Assembly: GCA_009885995.1 (NCBI GenBank)
Contig: VFJQ01000111.1
Location: 1 to 64,000, forward strand
Direction of reading: 5' to 3'
DNA from: Verrucomicrobiota bacterium
Lineage (GTDB): Bacteria > Verrucomicrobiota > Verrucomicrobiia > Chthoniobacterales > Chthoniobacteraceae
Length of the DNA: 64,000 nucleotides
Numbering within the stretch: position 1 is the stretch's first letter; every line of letters starts with the position of its first letter. The notes beneath the pieces are model-generated. The model ran no database searches. It had not been told where the DNA came from and was given only the letters and a program-made list of their open reading frames with translations. The translations under genes and the position numbers were made by a program. Positions 35,590 to 45,567 of this stretch are shown here, in pieces.

Positions 35590-36882
35590 TCAAGCCGCGT
35601 CCTTCGTCGGCTCGGGCAGCAGCAGCCAGCTCAGCACCGCGGCGGGGACGAAAAGCCAGGCGGAATAGAACAGCGCGAGCCGCTGGTCGAAGACCGCGCC
35701 TTTCCCGAGTTGCGGCAGGATGCCGAAGAGCACCACGCCCGCCGCGCTCGCGATGCGGCCGAAGTTGTAGCAAAAGCCCGCGCCGGTGGTCCGCAGCAGG
35801 GTCGGGAAAAGCGGCGGCAGGCACATCGTGAACAGCGCGAACACGCCCTGGCACGCGCCGATCAGCGGCAGCATCCACAGCACCGTCTCCGGCGGACGCG
35901 GCACCGCGTAGGCGATCATCATCATCACGAAATACGCCGCGAAGATGATGCCCACCGAGCGCCGGTAGCCGATGCGCCACGCCAGCGCGCCGGCCATGAA
36001 ATTCCCGACGATCGAGCCAATCATCATCCAGTAGAGCGCGCGCTGCGCGAGCCCGTCGCGCGCTTCCTTCGTCCACTGCGCCGCCTCGGCGATCGCGCGC
36101 AGATGGTTCGTGTGCCAGAACATCAGCGCCCAGTGCGCCGTGAGCCCGAGCCCGCAGATCGTCAGCGTGATGAGTGTCGTGCGCCGGAGGCCCGGTGCAA
36201 ACAGCGCGCTGATCCCCGGCTTCTCGCTCGACTCGTGCGCCTGCTGCCACTGCTCCGTCTCCGGCACGGCCTTGCGGATCCACAGCGTCAGCAGCGCGGG
36301 CAGGATGCCGACGAGGAAGATCACGCGGTAGTCCGCGTCGAAAACACCGAGCACCAGCCAACCCGCGATGCACGCCACGAGCACTCCCACATTCACGCCG
36401 CTCTGCAGCACCGCCGCGAGCCACGGGCGCCAGCGGCGCGGCCACGTCTCCGCCAGCAGCGATGCGCCGACCGCCCACTCGCCGCCGATGCCGAGCGCCG
36501 CGAGGAAGCGGAAGATGAGCAGGTGCCACCACTCCTGCGCAAAGAACGAAAGCCCCGTGAACGCCGCGTAGGTGAGGATCGTGAGATTCAGCGCGCGCGT
36601 GCGCCCGAGCAGATCGCCCACGCGCCCGAAGAACGCGCCACCCAGCGCCCAACCGACGAGGAACGCTGCCTGGATCAACGCGCTCTTGATGTTCGCGTCA
36701 TACTTCACCGCCGCCGTGTCCGCGCCCGCCGTGGTGCCGAGGAGCTGCATCACAAAGGGCAGCGCGACGAGCGTGTAGAGATGCATGTCGAGCCCGTCGA
36801 ACATCCAGCCCAGCCACGCTGCGAGGCCGCTCTTTTTCTGCTGCGACGTGAGATCGGCGATGGTTTGCGGGCGTTCGGACAT
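35590..36882 (-). CDS. MFS transporter (sialate/sugar-acid-like subfamily)
   Basis: This 430-residue major facilitator protein has about 12 membrane segments. Conserved blocks are WMFDGLDMHLYTLVA, GGAFFGRVGDLLGRTRAL and ALGIGGEWAVGASLLAETWP. These resemble the group that includes NanT- and MhpT-like organic-acid or sialic-acid permeases. The presence of sialidase-like proteins elsewhere in the window is consistent, but the substrate is not determined. It lies between the sodium symporter and the CxxCH protein on the same strand. Confidence 0.82.
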   Translation of the reverse strand: MSERPQTIADLTSQQKKSGLAAWLGWMFDGLDMHLYTLVALPFVMQLLGTTAGADTAAVKYDANIKSALIQAAFLVGWALGGAFFGRVGDLLGRTRALNLTILTYAAFTGLSFFAQEWWHLLIFRFLAALGIGGEWAVGASLLAETWPRRWRPWLAAVLQSGVNVGVLVACIAGWLVLGVFDADYRVIFLVGILPALLTLWIRKAVPETEQWQQAHESSEKPGISALFAPGLRRTTLITLTICGLGLTAHWALMFWHTNHLRAIAEAAQWTKEARDGLAQRALYWMMIGSIVGNFMAGALAWRIGYRRSVGIIFAAYFVMMMIAYAVPRPPETVLWMLPLIGACQGVFALFTMCLPPLFPTLLRTTGAGFCYNFGRIASAAGVVLFGILPQLGKGAVFDQRLALFYSAWLFVPAAVLSWLLLPEPTKDAA

Positions 36883-36927
36883 GGGCGGGTGTTTGCGCGA
36901 CGAAGCGCGCGATGTCGAGCGGCAGCG

Positions 36928-39900
36928 CTACTTCTTCTTCGGCAGCGGGTGTTCCTTCAGGATCTCGTCCACCATGTAGAAGATGGCGCGGTCCTTCGTC
37001 GCTTCGCGGACCTTGGCGACTTGCTCGGTCTTCACCATCGGCAGGTTGTTGCCGAAGGACTGGTGCACGTAGGAGATCACGGCGGCGACTTCCTCGTCCT
37101 TGAGCAGCGGGCCGAGGCCGGTCATGGGCGGCGTGCCTTTCTCGGGGCCGTATTTTTTGCCCTGGAATTCGAGCGGGCCGAACAGGCCCTTGAGCACGAT
37201 CTTGATCACGCGCTCGCTGTCGCCTTCGAGCCATTCGCTCTTCGCGAGACCGGGGTAGATGTTCTCCACGCCCTTGCCGTCGGGCTGGTGGCAGGTGCCG
37301 CAGTGGGCCTCGCGGTTGAAGACTTCCTTGCCGAGGTCATAGACTTTTTTGTCCGCGGCAGAGAGTTGCTTGTTCGTCGGGCCATAGCTGGCGTCGGGCA
37401 CGGCGCGCAGGCGCGCGGCGAGCAGCGGGTCTTTGGCGATGATCTCGCCGCCGGGCAGTGAGCCAAGCTGCTTCATCGTCTCGCGGAAGCAGTAGTCGAT
37501 GTAGTAATCCTTCTCGGCCATCACGAGCTTCGCGAGTTCGATCGCTTGCGGCACGTCCTTGCCTTTCACGAAGCTGAGCGCGCGGACGCCTTCGAGCCGC
37601 ACGCGCGGGCCGGTGTCCTTGACGGCGGCGTCGAAGATCGAAAGCGCGTTCGGCACGCGGTCGCGCCAATAAACGGCGACGCGCACGGCTTGCGCGCGGG
37701 CGCGGGGCTCGGGGGATTTGAGCACGGCGTTAAGGAGGTCGAGGTTCACGATGTTGTGCCACTGGTGGACCCAGAGCGCTTCGAGGCGGTGGTGCTCGTA
37801 GTCCTTGGCTCTCTTATCGAGCGACTTCTCCCACTTCTGCACGGCGGCGATGACTTTCGCGGTGTCGTGCGTATCGAGCTCGATCTTCGCGCGCATGCGG
37901 ACGTTGTCTTCGTGCTCCTTGAGCAGTTCGAGCAGGCTCTCGATCGACTCGCCGGCGATCTTCTTCGGCGTGAGCAGCGGGCGGCCAGGATACGTGATGC
38001 GGTAGATGCGACCGTGCGAGTGGCCGCGGTTCGGATCGCGCAGGTGATGCTGGAGATGGCCGATGAGCATCTGCGACCAGTCCATGAAGTAGAGCGAGCC
38101 ATCCGGCGCGACGGCGATGCCGCTCGGGCGGAAGTTCGGATTTCCCTCGTGCTCGTCGTCGCCGAGGATGCCCTCGACGAGCGGATCAATGGTCTCGCCT
38201 TTCAGCCCCGAGCCCTCCTCGGAAACCTTCGCGCGGAAGATGCCCTGGAAGCCGATCACGTTGCAGTTGAGGAACTGCCCCTGCCAGTCTTCCGGGAAAT
38301 GCCGGCTGCTCAGGATGTTCGTGCCGGGGCACGGGCGCGAGGGACGCTTCCAAAACTCCTGCATCTTCGGATGCGCACCGCTGTCGAGGTGCCCGCTGAA
38401 GGCCGGGGCGAAGTAGTTCGCGTTGCCGGTGGCGTCGGTGATGATGTCGTTGCCCCAGTAATCGAACACGCGGCCGTGCGGATTCGCGAAGCCGTAGGGC
38501 ACGTAGCGGTCGAAGCGCGAGGTGCGCAGCTCGAAGCGATAGATCGCGCCGTTCACATTGCGCACCGGTCCGTTGAGCGTCTCGACGTTCGTGCGATGGA
38601 AAACGCCGTCGCTGAAATAGACCGCGCCGCCTGGCTCGTAGCAGATCGAGTTCGTCTCGTGGTGTGAATCCGCCGCGTCGAGGCCATGCACGAGGCGCTC
38701 CTTCCAATCGGCTTTTCCGTCGCCGTCCGTGTCGCGCAGGAACCACATATCCGGCGACTGCATCACGAGCACGCCATCTTTATAAAGCTGGAAGCCCGTC
38801 GGACAGTTCAGCCCGTCGGCGAAGGTCGAGCACTTCGTAAATTTCCCGGTCTTCGGATCGATGTCGAAGATGACGAGCTTGTCGAAGACCTTCGTCGTCG
38901 GCGTCGTCTCGGGATAGTTCGGCCACACCGCGACCCACAGGCGGCCCTTCGTGTCGAAGTTCATCTGCACCGGATTGATCAGCTCGGGGAATTCCTTTTC
39001 CGACGCGACGAACTCCACCTTCGTGCCCTCCGGCGACTTGATGTATTTCAGCGTGTCTTCGCCCTTCTCGAGGTAGGGGCGCAGCGGGGATTTCGGCGAA
39101 GGCTTCGCGTTGGTCGTGTTCACCGCCGCCGCATCCTTCGTCGCCACCGGGATCGGCCCGAAGCGGTTCGGCGGCACCGGGTCCACCTTCGGCAGATTGT
39201 CATCCTTCACCGTGAACTTCTTCCCCTGCGCCGCGGCCCACACGGCCTTGTCGCGGTTCGCCACCTTCACGTCGCGCTGCGCGAGCTCCTGGCCCATGAT
39301 CGTCGCGTTGTCCGGCGCGTTCTTCGGGTCGTTCGGGTCTGCGTATTTGATGCGCGAGCGGCTGCCGAAAATGTTGTATTGATCCACCGTGCGGTAGCGG
39401 TGGTGCCACTGCACGTTCTTCTCCAGCACGGCCTCGCGAATCTTCAGCACATCGGTGCTGTCCGCGCTCGGCGCGTCCTTGCCGAAGATCCCCTTGAACT
39501 GCACCGGCGCGAGTTGCTTGTCGCCGTCCTCGGTCAAATGAATCCCGTTGATCGTGAGCGGACGCGCCACCTTCGCATACAGCTCCTGCGACGCCTTGAA
39601 AAGATCGACGAAGGGCACCCCGTTCGCCTTCGCCAGCTCACTCATCGCCGTGGTGTAAAGCGCGAGGTTCTTGTTGTTCGCCGCGCCGTCGGGGAAGTTC
39701 GCCGCGTCCTTCACATCCTCGTGCGCGATCGGCGAGAGCAGCACGACCTTCGGCTTCCCTTTCCCGTAGTCCGCGCCGAGCTGCTTCTTCAAATACTCAT
39801 CCAGCGCCGTCTTGAAATCCGCCAGCCCGGCCTCGCCCTTGAACGACTCATTGAAGCCCCAGTAAGCGAGGATCACATTCGCATGGAAATCCGCGCCCCA

Positions 39901-40281
39901 GTGGTAGGTCACCTCGACGCCCTTCTTCACCTCGCGCACACCGTTCGGCTTGCTCACCTCGCTCGCGCCCACATCCACTGTCGTCGTCCCCGGCTCCATG
40001 TTCAGGAACTGATCCGTCGTCGGCACCTCGTCGCTGCGCGGATGCACATTCACTTCATCCGCCGCGAAGCCGAGATTGCGCACCGTCAGTTCGAGATCCG
40101 GATACGCCTTGTGAATCAGCGACTCGAGCCAGCCATGATGCTGCTGCCGGTCCGCGAGCCCGCTCCCGACGATCGCGATGTGGTCGCCATTTTTGAGCTC
40201 AAATTTCGCGGGCTGCTGCGCGTGGGCGAGCACCGTCCAAGAGGCGACGATGGCGTAACGGACGAAGGGGCGGATGTTCAT
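36928..40281 (-). CDS. PVC-type haem-binding CxxCH protein with SGNH-like, propeller and cytochrome domains
   Basis: This 1117-residue secreted protein has a signal peptide (IVASWTVLAHA). Residues 25-270 resemble an SGNH/GDSL hydrolase domain. The nucleophile block that would be GDS reads VGSGLADRQ, while the late DxxH-like NGIHLTEDG is present. A sugar-dehydrogenase/NHL-type propeller follows (about 400-780; GTKVEFVASE, DTDGDGKADWKERL). A helical middle comes next, and then a cytochrome c domain with one haem site, CGTCH. The combination is typical of PVC bacteria. It is among the longest proteins of the window and probably acts on extracellular substrates. Confidence 0.85.
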   Translation of the reverse strand: MNIRPFVRYAIVASWTVLAHAQQPAKFELKNGDHIAIVGSGLADRQQHHGWLESLIHKAYPDLELTVRNLGFAADEVNVHPRSDEVPTTDQFLNMEPGTTTVDVGASEVSKPNGVREVKKGVEVTYHWGADFHANVILAYWGFNESFKGEAGLADFKTALDEYLKKQLGADYGKGKPKVVLLSPIAHEDVKDAANFPDGAANNKNLALYTTAMSELAKANGVPFVDLFKASQELYAKVARPLTINGIHLTEDGDKQLAPVQFKGIFGKDAPSADSTDVLKIREAVLEKNVQWHHRYRTVDQYNIFGSRSRIKYADPNDPKNAPDNATIMGQELAQRDVKVANRDKAVWAAAQGKKFTVKDDNLPKVDPVPPNRFGPIPVATKDAAAVNTTNAKPSPKSPLRPYLEKGEDTLKYIKSPEGTKVEFVASEKEFPELINPVQMNFDTKGRLWVAVWPNYPETTPTTKVFDKLVIFDIDPKTGKFTKCSTFADGLNCPTGFQLYKDGVLVMQSPDMWFLRDTDGDGKADWKERLVHGLDAADSHHETNSICYEPGGAVYFSDGVFHRTNVETLNGPVRNVNGAIYRFELRTSRFDRYVPYGFANPHGRVFDYWGNDIITDATGNANYFAPAFSGHLDSGAHPKMQEFWKRPSRPCPGTNILSSRHFPEDWQGQFLNCNVIGFQGIFRAKVSEEGSGLKGETIDPLVEGILGDDEHEGNPNFRPSGIAVAPDGSLYFMDWSQMLIGHLQHHLRDPNRGHSHGRIYRITYPGRPLLTPKKIAGESIESLLELLKEHEDNVRMRAKIELDTHDTAKVIAAVQKWEKSLDKRAKDYEHHRLEALWVHQWHNIVNLDLLNAVLKSPEPRARAQAVRVAVYWRDRVPNALSIFDAAVKDTGPRVRLEGVRALSFVKGKDVPQAIELAKLVMAEKDYYIDYCFRETMKQLGSLPGGEIIAKDPLLAARLRAVPDASYGPTNKQLSAADKKVYDLGKEVFNREAHCGTCHQPDGKGVENIYPGLAKSEWLEGDSERVIKIVLKGLFGPLEFQGKKYGPEKGTPPMTGLGPLLKDEEVAAVISYVHQSFGNNLPMVKTEQVAKVREATKDRAIFYMVDEILKEHPLPKKK

Positions 40282-40405
40282 AAGGTTTGTTGGGATGAGG
40301 CGCGGGGAGAACCGGGAAGAGCCGCGCCCGTTAGGCGTAAACCCGCACCCTGCAAAGCGCGAACTCGCGCGGACTCAGCCTGGATCGCTTTCGCTTTGTG
40401 ACCCG

Positions 40406-43400
40406 CTACTTCCGGCCAAAGCACCGCACCTTGCCGTCCTGGCTGGCGACGTAGAGGCGGCCTTGCGCGACGGCCATGCCGTCCCAGACAGGCGGACTGT
40501 CGAGCTTCACTTCGCTGGCCACGGTGCCTTTATCGGTGTTCACGGCGAGGAAGCTGCCACCGCGTTCGCCAGCGAGCGCGGCGTCCTGCTCGGCGAGTTC
40601 CTTGTAGATCGCGGGGTCCTTCTTCGACATCTGCTCGAAGGCGTATTCCTCGTCGATCATATCGGGCGGGCCGCTGACGAAGACGGTGCCTTTGGCCATG
40701 CACATCGCGCGGGCGAAGACTGGGCTCTGCGCGTTCCACTGGTGCTCGACGAAGCTGCCGGATTTCACAACCATCGCGGCGGCGGTGTCCGGGTCGCCTT
40801 TTCCCTTGCCCGCGAGGATGCTCGGCGCGTTGCCGGCTTTGCGGAACCACAGCGCGGCGGCGAACTTGCCTTTGCCGGTCTCGACGCCGCTCATCGCGCC
40901 GAGGAGCTTGCCGTTCGCGTCGTCCTTCGCGTTACCGTTGTCGAAGGTGCAGGCGAGCAGCGCGCCGTTGCCGCGGGTGATGAAGTTGGTGCCGTTCGCG
41001 TGCTCGATGATGTCGCCGGGCTCGAGCGCGCGCGGCCAGACGGCGAACTGATCGATCATGCCGGTGTAGGCAGCGCCGCGTCCGTAGTCGCTCACGAGCG
41101 AACCGCCCGCGTCGCCGAGGATGAGGCCGAGCTTGGGCTCTGCGGGGATGAGCGCGTTCGCTTTCGTCTCCGCGGCGAGCTGTCCATCGACGTAGAGGCG
41201 AACCATTTTCTCAGCGGTGAGCACGCCGGCGATGTGGTGCCAGCCTTGATCGAGGGCGCGGGCGGATTGCGCGGTGGTCGTGGTTTTCTCGGCGCGGATG
41301 GAGAAGCCGGGCGTGCCTCCTTGCAGCGCGAGCGCGTAGCCCATGTTGCCGCCACCGTGCTGCGCGATGACGCCGTCGGCGCCGTCGGGGAGGATCCACG
41401 CTTCGATGGTGAGCGCGGTCTTCGCGATCGGGAGCTGCGCGCCGTCGAACTTCACGCTCGGCTCTGCCTTCGCGGGTTTCGCGCCGGCCTTCGCGGCCTG
41501 CTTCTTCTTCCCGCCACCCTCGGTGCTGGCGGGATCGGGCACGACATCGGGCGCATCCTTCGACGCGGAGAAGAGCTGGTGCTCCATCGTCGTCGTCCAT
41601 TTGTAATACTGCGGCATGCGCGAGTAGCCATACACATGCTTGTCGTCGTGGACGAGGATGCGGCCCTCGGGCGTGTATTTGCCGGCCTGGAAGTAGCCGT
41701 TGTGGCCGCCGGCGAAGTTCTTCCCATAGACCCAGTAGCTGCGGTGGAACCACGAGTCGTCGAGGAAGCCCATCGGCGCGAAGAGGTGCCGGCCTTCGCC
41801 TTTCTGCTCCCCGCCTTGCTGCGCGGCGTTCGCGCTGATCGGGCCGATCTCGATGCGATTGCCGTCGGGCAGGATTTTCTGCGAGCGGAGGTAGAAGACC
41901 TTGCCGTCGCTGGAGAGGATGTCGTTGAGGCCGACGGGCATTTGCAGCGTCTTGTGGCGATCCTGGAAGTCGCCGCCGGTCTCGGGATCTTTGTCGTTAT
42001 AGACGACTTCGGCGAGCTTCTTTCCGGTTGCGGCTTCGAGGCGGATGAAGCGCAGGCCGCCATCGAGGAAGACGCTGCGACCGGCGACGAAGCTGACGCT
42101 GTCGTTTTCCACGAGCACGCTGCCGTGGACGGGCCAGATGCTTTCGATCTGCTCGAAGGCGCCGTGCTGGCGCGAATTGGGCGCGCCTTGGAAACGCCAG
42201 ATGAGCGCGCCGTCGCTGGCGCGCAGGCAATAGACCCAGCCGTCCATGCCGCCAAAAAGGACGCGGCCTTTCCAGACGGTCGGCGGCGAGTCGATGCGGC
42301 CACCGGCGATGAAGTGCCACACACGCTGACCGGTCGCGGCGTCGAGCGCGTGGAGCGTGTGGGCGTCCACTTGCGAGACGAAGGCTTTGCCTTCCGCGAT
42401 GGTCATCGCGCTGAGCTTGCCGCCGAGGTCGAGTTCCCACGCCTTGCCGAGGTCGGCCGAGAGCGGTTGGTCGCTGGAGCCGCTCCGCGCGTTGTCGTGG
42501 CGGTAGGTCGGCCAGTCGGCGACGTCGGGCTTGGCGACGATTTTCGCAGCGTAGGCCGCGCCCTTTTCCAGGCGCTGCTCGTCGGAGAGCGGCTTGGGAT
42601 GCGGCGAACCGCCGGGCGAGAGCGCGTTGAGGCCATCGAGTTTCGCTTCGGGGTAGCAGGCGCAGTTGTGCGGGCCCGCGTAGGTGAGGCCATTCGCGGG
42701 CAGCACGCCATAGAGGCACGCGCCGCGGACCCAGTGGTTGAGGTCCCAGTGCTGCTTGTTGATGTCCACGTATTCGATGCCGGTGCGCGACGGGATGAGG
42801 AAGTTCTCGGTGCCCTTCGCGATGTAGCATCGATGGTGAAACCAATACGTGCCCTCGGGCACATCGGGCGCGAACTGCTTCTTCGCCTCGCCGGTCTTCG
42901 GATCGCGGCCGATGAACTCGCCGCTCTGATTTCCCTGCGTCGTGCCCGCATTCCACACGAGCCCGCCGGCGACGAGCAGATCCTCGGGCGAGCGGTAGCC
43001 GGACTTCTCGTGCGGCGCGGACCAGAGTTCCTTGCCGGTGTTGGCATCGACGCCTTTCTGCGAACCATCGCCGCCGGCGTAGAGCACCACGTCGCCGGTC
43101 AGCACGACGCGCGGGCCGAAGTTGTATTCGAGCAGCGTGCGCTTCGGCGCGGGGCCGGTCGTCCAACGCTCGGCGCCGGTCTTCGGGTCGAGACAGACGA
43201 GCTGATCGCCATCGTAGAAGACCACGCGCTGGCCGTCAGTGCTGAGCGTGATCGGCGCGACTTTGGCCTGCTCTTTCTTCCACAGCAGCTTGCCGGTGTT
43301 GGCGTCCACGGCCATGAGCGTGCGCGGTTTCTTGTCCCATTCGTATTCCTGCTGCACGCGACCCTGGTCGCTCTGGAGCTTCGGCGCGAAGTCCTTGAGC

Positions 43401-44320
43401 GCCCATGCCTCGGGATTCACGAGCGTGAAGATCACGCCGCCGACGTGAAGGATTTCCTCCGCGCCTTTGGTGTCGTCGAAAGTGCGGATGACTTTCCCCG
43501 TCGCGCCGTCGAGGGCGACGATCGGCTCGCCGATGCCGGGCGTGAAGAAGATGCGGTCGCCATCCGCGACGAGTCGCCGCGTGAGCTGCGTCGGGCCGGA
43601 TTTGAGCGGCCACATATGCTCGCTCCAGTGCGCGATGTCCTTTTTCCAAAGCACCGTGCCGTTGTGCGCGTCGCGAGCGATGAGCTTCCAGTGCGACGGC
43701 AGCAGGATCGAGATGCGCGAGCCTTCATCCATGATGTAGTAAAGGCGACCGTTGCTCGAAACCTCCGCGCTCACGCTCGACATGCGGTCGTGATGCCGCG
43801 ACCAGCGCGGGTTGCCGACCCACTGCATCCGCGTCGGCGGGCCGACTTCGGTGTCCTTCGAGACGGCGTTGCCTTTCGCGTCGTAATAATAATGCGTCCA
43901 GTCATCGAGCTTTGGCGACTTGAGCTTCACGGTCTTCTTCCCGCCGATCAGCGCGACGCCGTTCGGCACGAGCACACGGTTTACTTCGTCCATCGAGACG
44001 CTGCCGAGCGAGTCGGCGACGAGGAGGTTCACGAAGTTGTCGGTGTAAGGCAGGAGCTTGCCGTCGAAGGTGTCCACGCTCACCGGGCCGTAGGCGCCCT
44101 TCGCGAAGATCGCCTCGCGCGCCTTCGCCACGCTGACGGCGTCGGTGTCGAGAGCCTCGACTTGATAGCTGTCGTTTGCGCGCAACGCCGCGATGGCCGC
44201 GGGATCGCTCGCACCGAGTTGCACGACGATGCCGCCTTTGACACCGGACGTTTCGAGAGGCGGCCCGGCCAGGACGGGGATGGAAATGACGCAAAGGACG
44301 GAGAGGACGAGTGCTTTCAT
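40406..44320 (-). CDS. Giant secreted PQQ-like beta-propeller protein with MTase-like N-domain and LamG domain
   Basis: This 1304-residue exported protein has a signal peptide (LVLSVLCVISIPVLA). Residues 25-120 look like a class I methyltransferase Rossmann fold: VVQLGAS (motif I), VEALDTDAVSVAKAREAI (acidic motif II), LPYTDNFVNLLVA and EVNRVLVPNGVALI. The Gly-rich loop is degenerate. Beta-propeller repeats follow (DAHNGTVLWKK, DANTGKLLWKK, DAATGQRVWHF). A LamG-type lectin-like domain (AKTALTIEAWILP, DQGWHHIAGVL) lies near residues 890-1100. An ending blade follows (RLYVASQDGKVRCFGRK). Its function is unknown, perhaps polysaccharide binding or oxidation. Confidence 0.82.
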   Translation of the reverse strand: MKALVLSVLCVISIPVLAGPPLETSGVKGGIVVQLGASDPAAIAALRANDSYQVEALDTDAVSVAKAREAIFAKGAYGPVSVDTFDGKLLPYTDNFVNLLVADSLGSVSMDEVNRVLVPNGVALIGGKKTVKLKSPKLDDWTHYYYDAKGNAVSKDTEVGPPTRMQWVGNPRWSRHHDRMSSVSAEVSSNGRLYYIMDEGSRISILLPSHWKLIARDAHNGTVLWKKDIAHWSEHMWPLKSGPTQLTRRLVADGDRIFFTPGIGEPIVALDGATGKVIRTFDDTKGAEEILHVGGVIFTLVNPEAWALKDFAPKLQSDQGRVQQEYEWDKKPRTLMAVDANTGKLLWKKEQAKVAPITLSTDGQRVVFYDGDQLVCLDPKTGAERWTTGPAPKRTLLEYNFGPRVVLTGDVVLYAGGDGSQKGVDANTGKELWSAPHEKSGYRSPEDLLVAGGLVWNAGTTQGNQSGEFIGRDPKTGEAKKQFAPDVPEGTYWFHHRCYIAKGTENFLIPSRTGIEYVDINKQHWDLNHWVRGACLYGVLPANGLTYAGPHNCACYPEAKLDGLNALSPGGSPHPKPLSDEQRLEKGAAYAAKIVAKPDVADWPTYRHDNARSGSSDQPLSADLGKAWELDLGGKLSAMTIAEGKAFVSQVDAHTLHALDAATGQRVWHFIAGGRIDSPPTVWKGRVLFGGMDGWVYCLRASDGALIWRFQGAPNSRQHGAFEQIESIWPVHGSVLVENDSVSFVAGRSVFLDGGLRFIRLEAATGKKLAEVVYNDKDPETGGDFQDRHKTLQMPVGLNDILSSDGKVFYLRSQKILPDGNRIEIGPISANAAQQGGEQKGEGRHLFAPMGFLDDSWFHRSYWVYGKNFAGGHNGYFQAGKYTPEGRILVHDDKHVYGYSRMPQYYKWTTTMEHQLFSASKDAPDVVPDPASTEGGGKKKQAAKAGAKPAKAEPSVKFDGAQLPIAKTALTIEAWILPDGADGVIAQHGGGNMGYALALQGGTPGFSIRAEKTTTTAQSARALDQGWHHIAGVLTAEKMVRLYVDGQLAAETKANALIPAEPKLGLILGDAGGSLVSDYGRGAAYTGMIDQFAVWPRALEPGDIIEHANGTNFITRGNGALLACTFDNGNAKDDANGKLLGAMSGVETGKGKFAAALWFRKAGNAPSILAGKGKGDPDTAAAMVVKSGSFVEHQWNAQSPVFARAMCMAKGTVFVSGPPDMIDEEYAFEQMSKKDPAIYKELAEQDAALAGERGGSFLAVNTDKGTVASEVKLDSPPVWDGMAVAQGRLYVASQDGKVRCFGRK

Positions 44321-44424
44321 GCGGGAGAGGGGCGGAGCTAAGGGCGGGGCGCAGGCACGGCAAACTGCCCGATGGTCTTGCGAGAGGTTTTGCCAAGCCG
44401 CGCGCGGGCTTCTAAGTAGGTGAC

Positions 44425-44847
44425 ATGAAACCGTTCATCATTCGCTGGCTCTGCACGACTCTCGCTGTGGCTGTGGCGGCGTGGATCACCGGAGTGCATT
44501 ACACCGAGCCGTGGCAACTCTTCGCAGTGGCGCTGATGCTCGGCTTGCTGAACGCCTTCATCCGGCCAGTGCTGCTGCTGCTCAGCCTGCCGTTCATCAT
44601 CTTCACGCTCGGGTTTTTCATCCTCATCGTGAATACGCTGCTGTTTTGGTTCGTGAGCAATCTCGTGCCGGGGTTCGAGGTGAGCGGGTTTTGGCAGGCG
44701 TTCTTCGCGGCGCTGATCGTGAGCATCGTGAACTGGGCGCTCAGTTCGGTCTTCCAAAGCCACGACGGGCGCTACCACCTCATCACCCATCATGGCGTGA
44801 TCAAGGAAGCCAACGCCCGCGTCATCGACGTAGCACCGCGCGAATGA
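44425..44847 (+). CDS. Small four-helix membrane protein (PF04020/phage-holin-like family)
   Basis: This 140-residue inner-membrane protein has four hydrophobic segments (WLCTTLAVAVAAWITG; LFAVALMLGLLNAF; LLLLSLPFIIFTLGFFILIVN; FFAALIVSIVNWAL). The pattern GLLNAFIRPVLLLLSLP matches the family that databases call mycobacterial 4-TMS phage holin. It is chromosomal in many bacteria, and its function is unknown. It overlaps trpF by four bases (ATGA), so the two are co-transcribed. Confidence 0.85.
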   Translation: MKPFIIRWLCTTLAVAVAAWITGVHYTEPWQLFAVALMLGLLNAFIRPVLLLLSLPFIIFTLGFFILIVNTLLFWFVSNLVPGFEVSGFWQAFFAALIVSIVNWALSSVFQSHDGRYHLITHHGVIKEANARVIDVAPRE

Positions 44848-45479
44848 CGGCGCGGGTGCGGGTGAAGATTTGCGGGATCACCAATCCCGACGACGCGCAC
44901 GCGGCCATCGATGCCGGGGCGGATGCGCTCGGCTTCAACCTGTGGCCCGGCTCAAAGCGCCACATCGCGCTCGACGAGCACGCAGAGTGGATCGCTGCGC
45001 TGCCGCCATTTGCCACGCGCGTGGCCGTGCTCGTGAATGCACCGCTCGACGAAGCGAGGCGCGTGGCGGAGCACCCGGCGATCGATCTTGTGCAGTTTCA
45101 CGGCGATGAATCTGCGGACTACCTCGCTGAATTTTCGAAGCTCGGCAGACCGTTCATCCAGGCCATCCGGCTCGCGGACACGACACAATCGGTGCGAGAA
45201 GACAGTCCGCCCACGCGCGCGCTGCTGATCGACGCGGCGGTCCCCGGAGCATACGGGGGCACCGGTCGGACGATCGATTTCGCGCTCGCTCGCGCGTTCG
45301 TCGCCCGCCATCGGAAGTCGAGCGTGATCCTCGCAGGCGGCTTGACGCCGGAGAACGTCCGCGCAGCGATCGACGACGTGCAGCCATTTGCGGTGGATGT
45401 CGCCGGCGGAGTGGAATCCGCACCCGGTCGCAAGGACTCGGCGAAGCTGCGGGCGTTCGTCGCCGCGGTGCGAAGCTGA
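44844..45479 (+). CDS. trpF: Phosphoribosylanthranilate isomerase
   Basis: This 211-residue TIM-barrel enzyme converts PRA to CdRP in tryptophan synthesis. The N-terminus VKICGIT contains the catalytic cysteine. The block VQFHGDE is conserved, the catalytic aspartate is in LLIDAAVPGAYGGTGRTIDF, and the phosphate loop is LAGGLTPENV followed by DVAGGVES. It is translationally coupled to the small membrane protein gene. Other trp genes are not in the window. Confidence 0.93.
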   Translation: MTARVRVKICGITNPDDAHAAIDAGADALGFNLWPGSKRHIALDEHAEWIAALPPFATRVAVLVNAPLDEARRVAEHPAIDLVQFHGDESADYLAEFSKLGRPFIQAIRLADTTQSVREDSPPTRALLIDAAVPGAYGGTGRTIDFALARAFVARHRKSSVILAGGLTPENVRAAIDDVQPFAVDVAGGVESAPGRKDSAKLRAFVAAVRS

Positions 45480-45567
45480 GAGCGCGATTCGCGGAAAGTA
45501 AAATGTGCGAGTCCGGGATTCTTGGATTCGCGATAAAACTCGCGGCACTGGAATCAGGGATTGTCAG

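Noticed and set aside
33943-37461. A 1172-codon plus-strand open frame
   Set aside because: It lies antisense to three genes (symporter, MFS transporter and part of the CxxCH protein). It is Arg/His/Glu-rich with no recognisable domain.
40274-44341. A 1355-codon plus-strand open frame
   Set aside because: It is antisense to the PQQ-like propeller gene over its whole length; G+C-rich DNA makes such shadows. Its composition (Arg, Ala, Val, Glu) lacks domain patterns, while the minus-strand protein has clear domains.
44425-44847. Prophage suggested by the holin-like gene
   Set aside because: The family is a common chromosomal membrane protein, no phage genes are near, and it is coupled to trpF.
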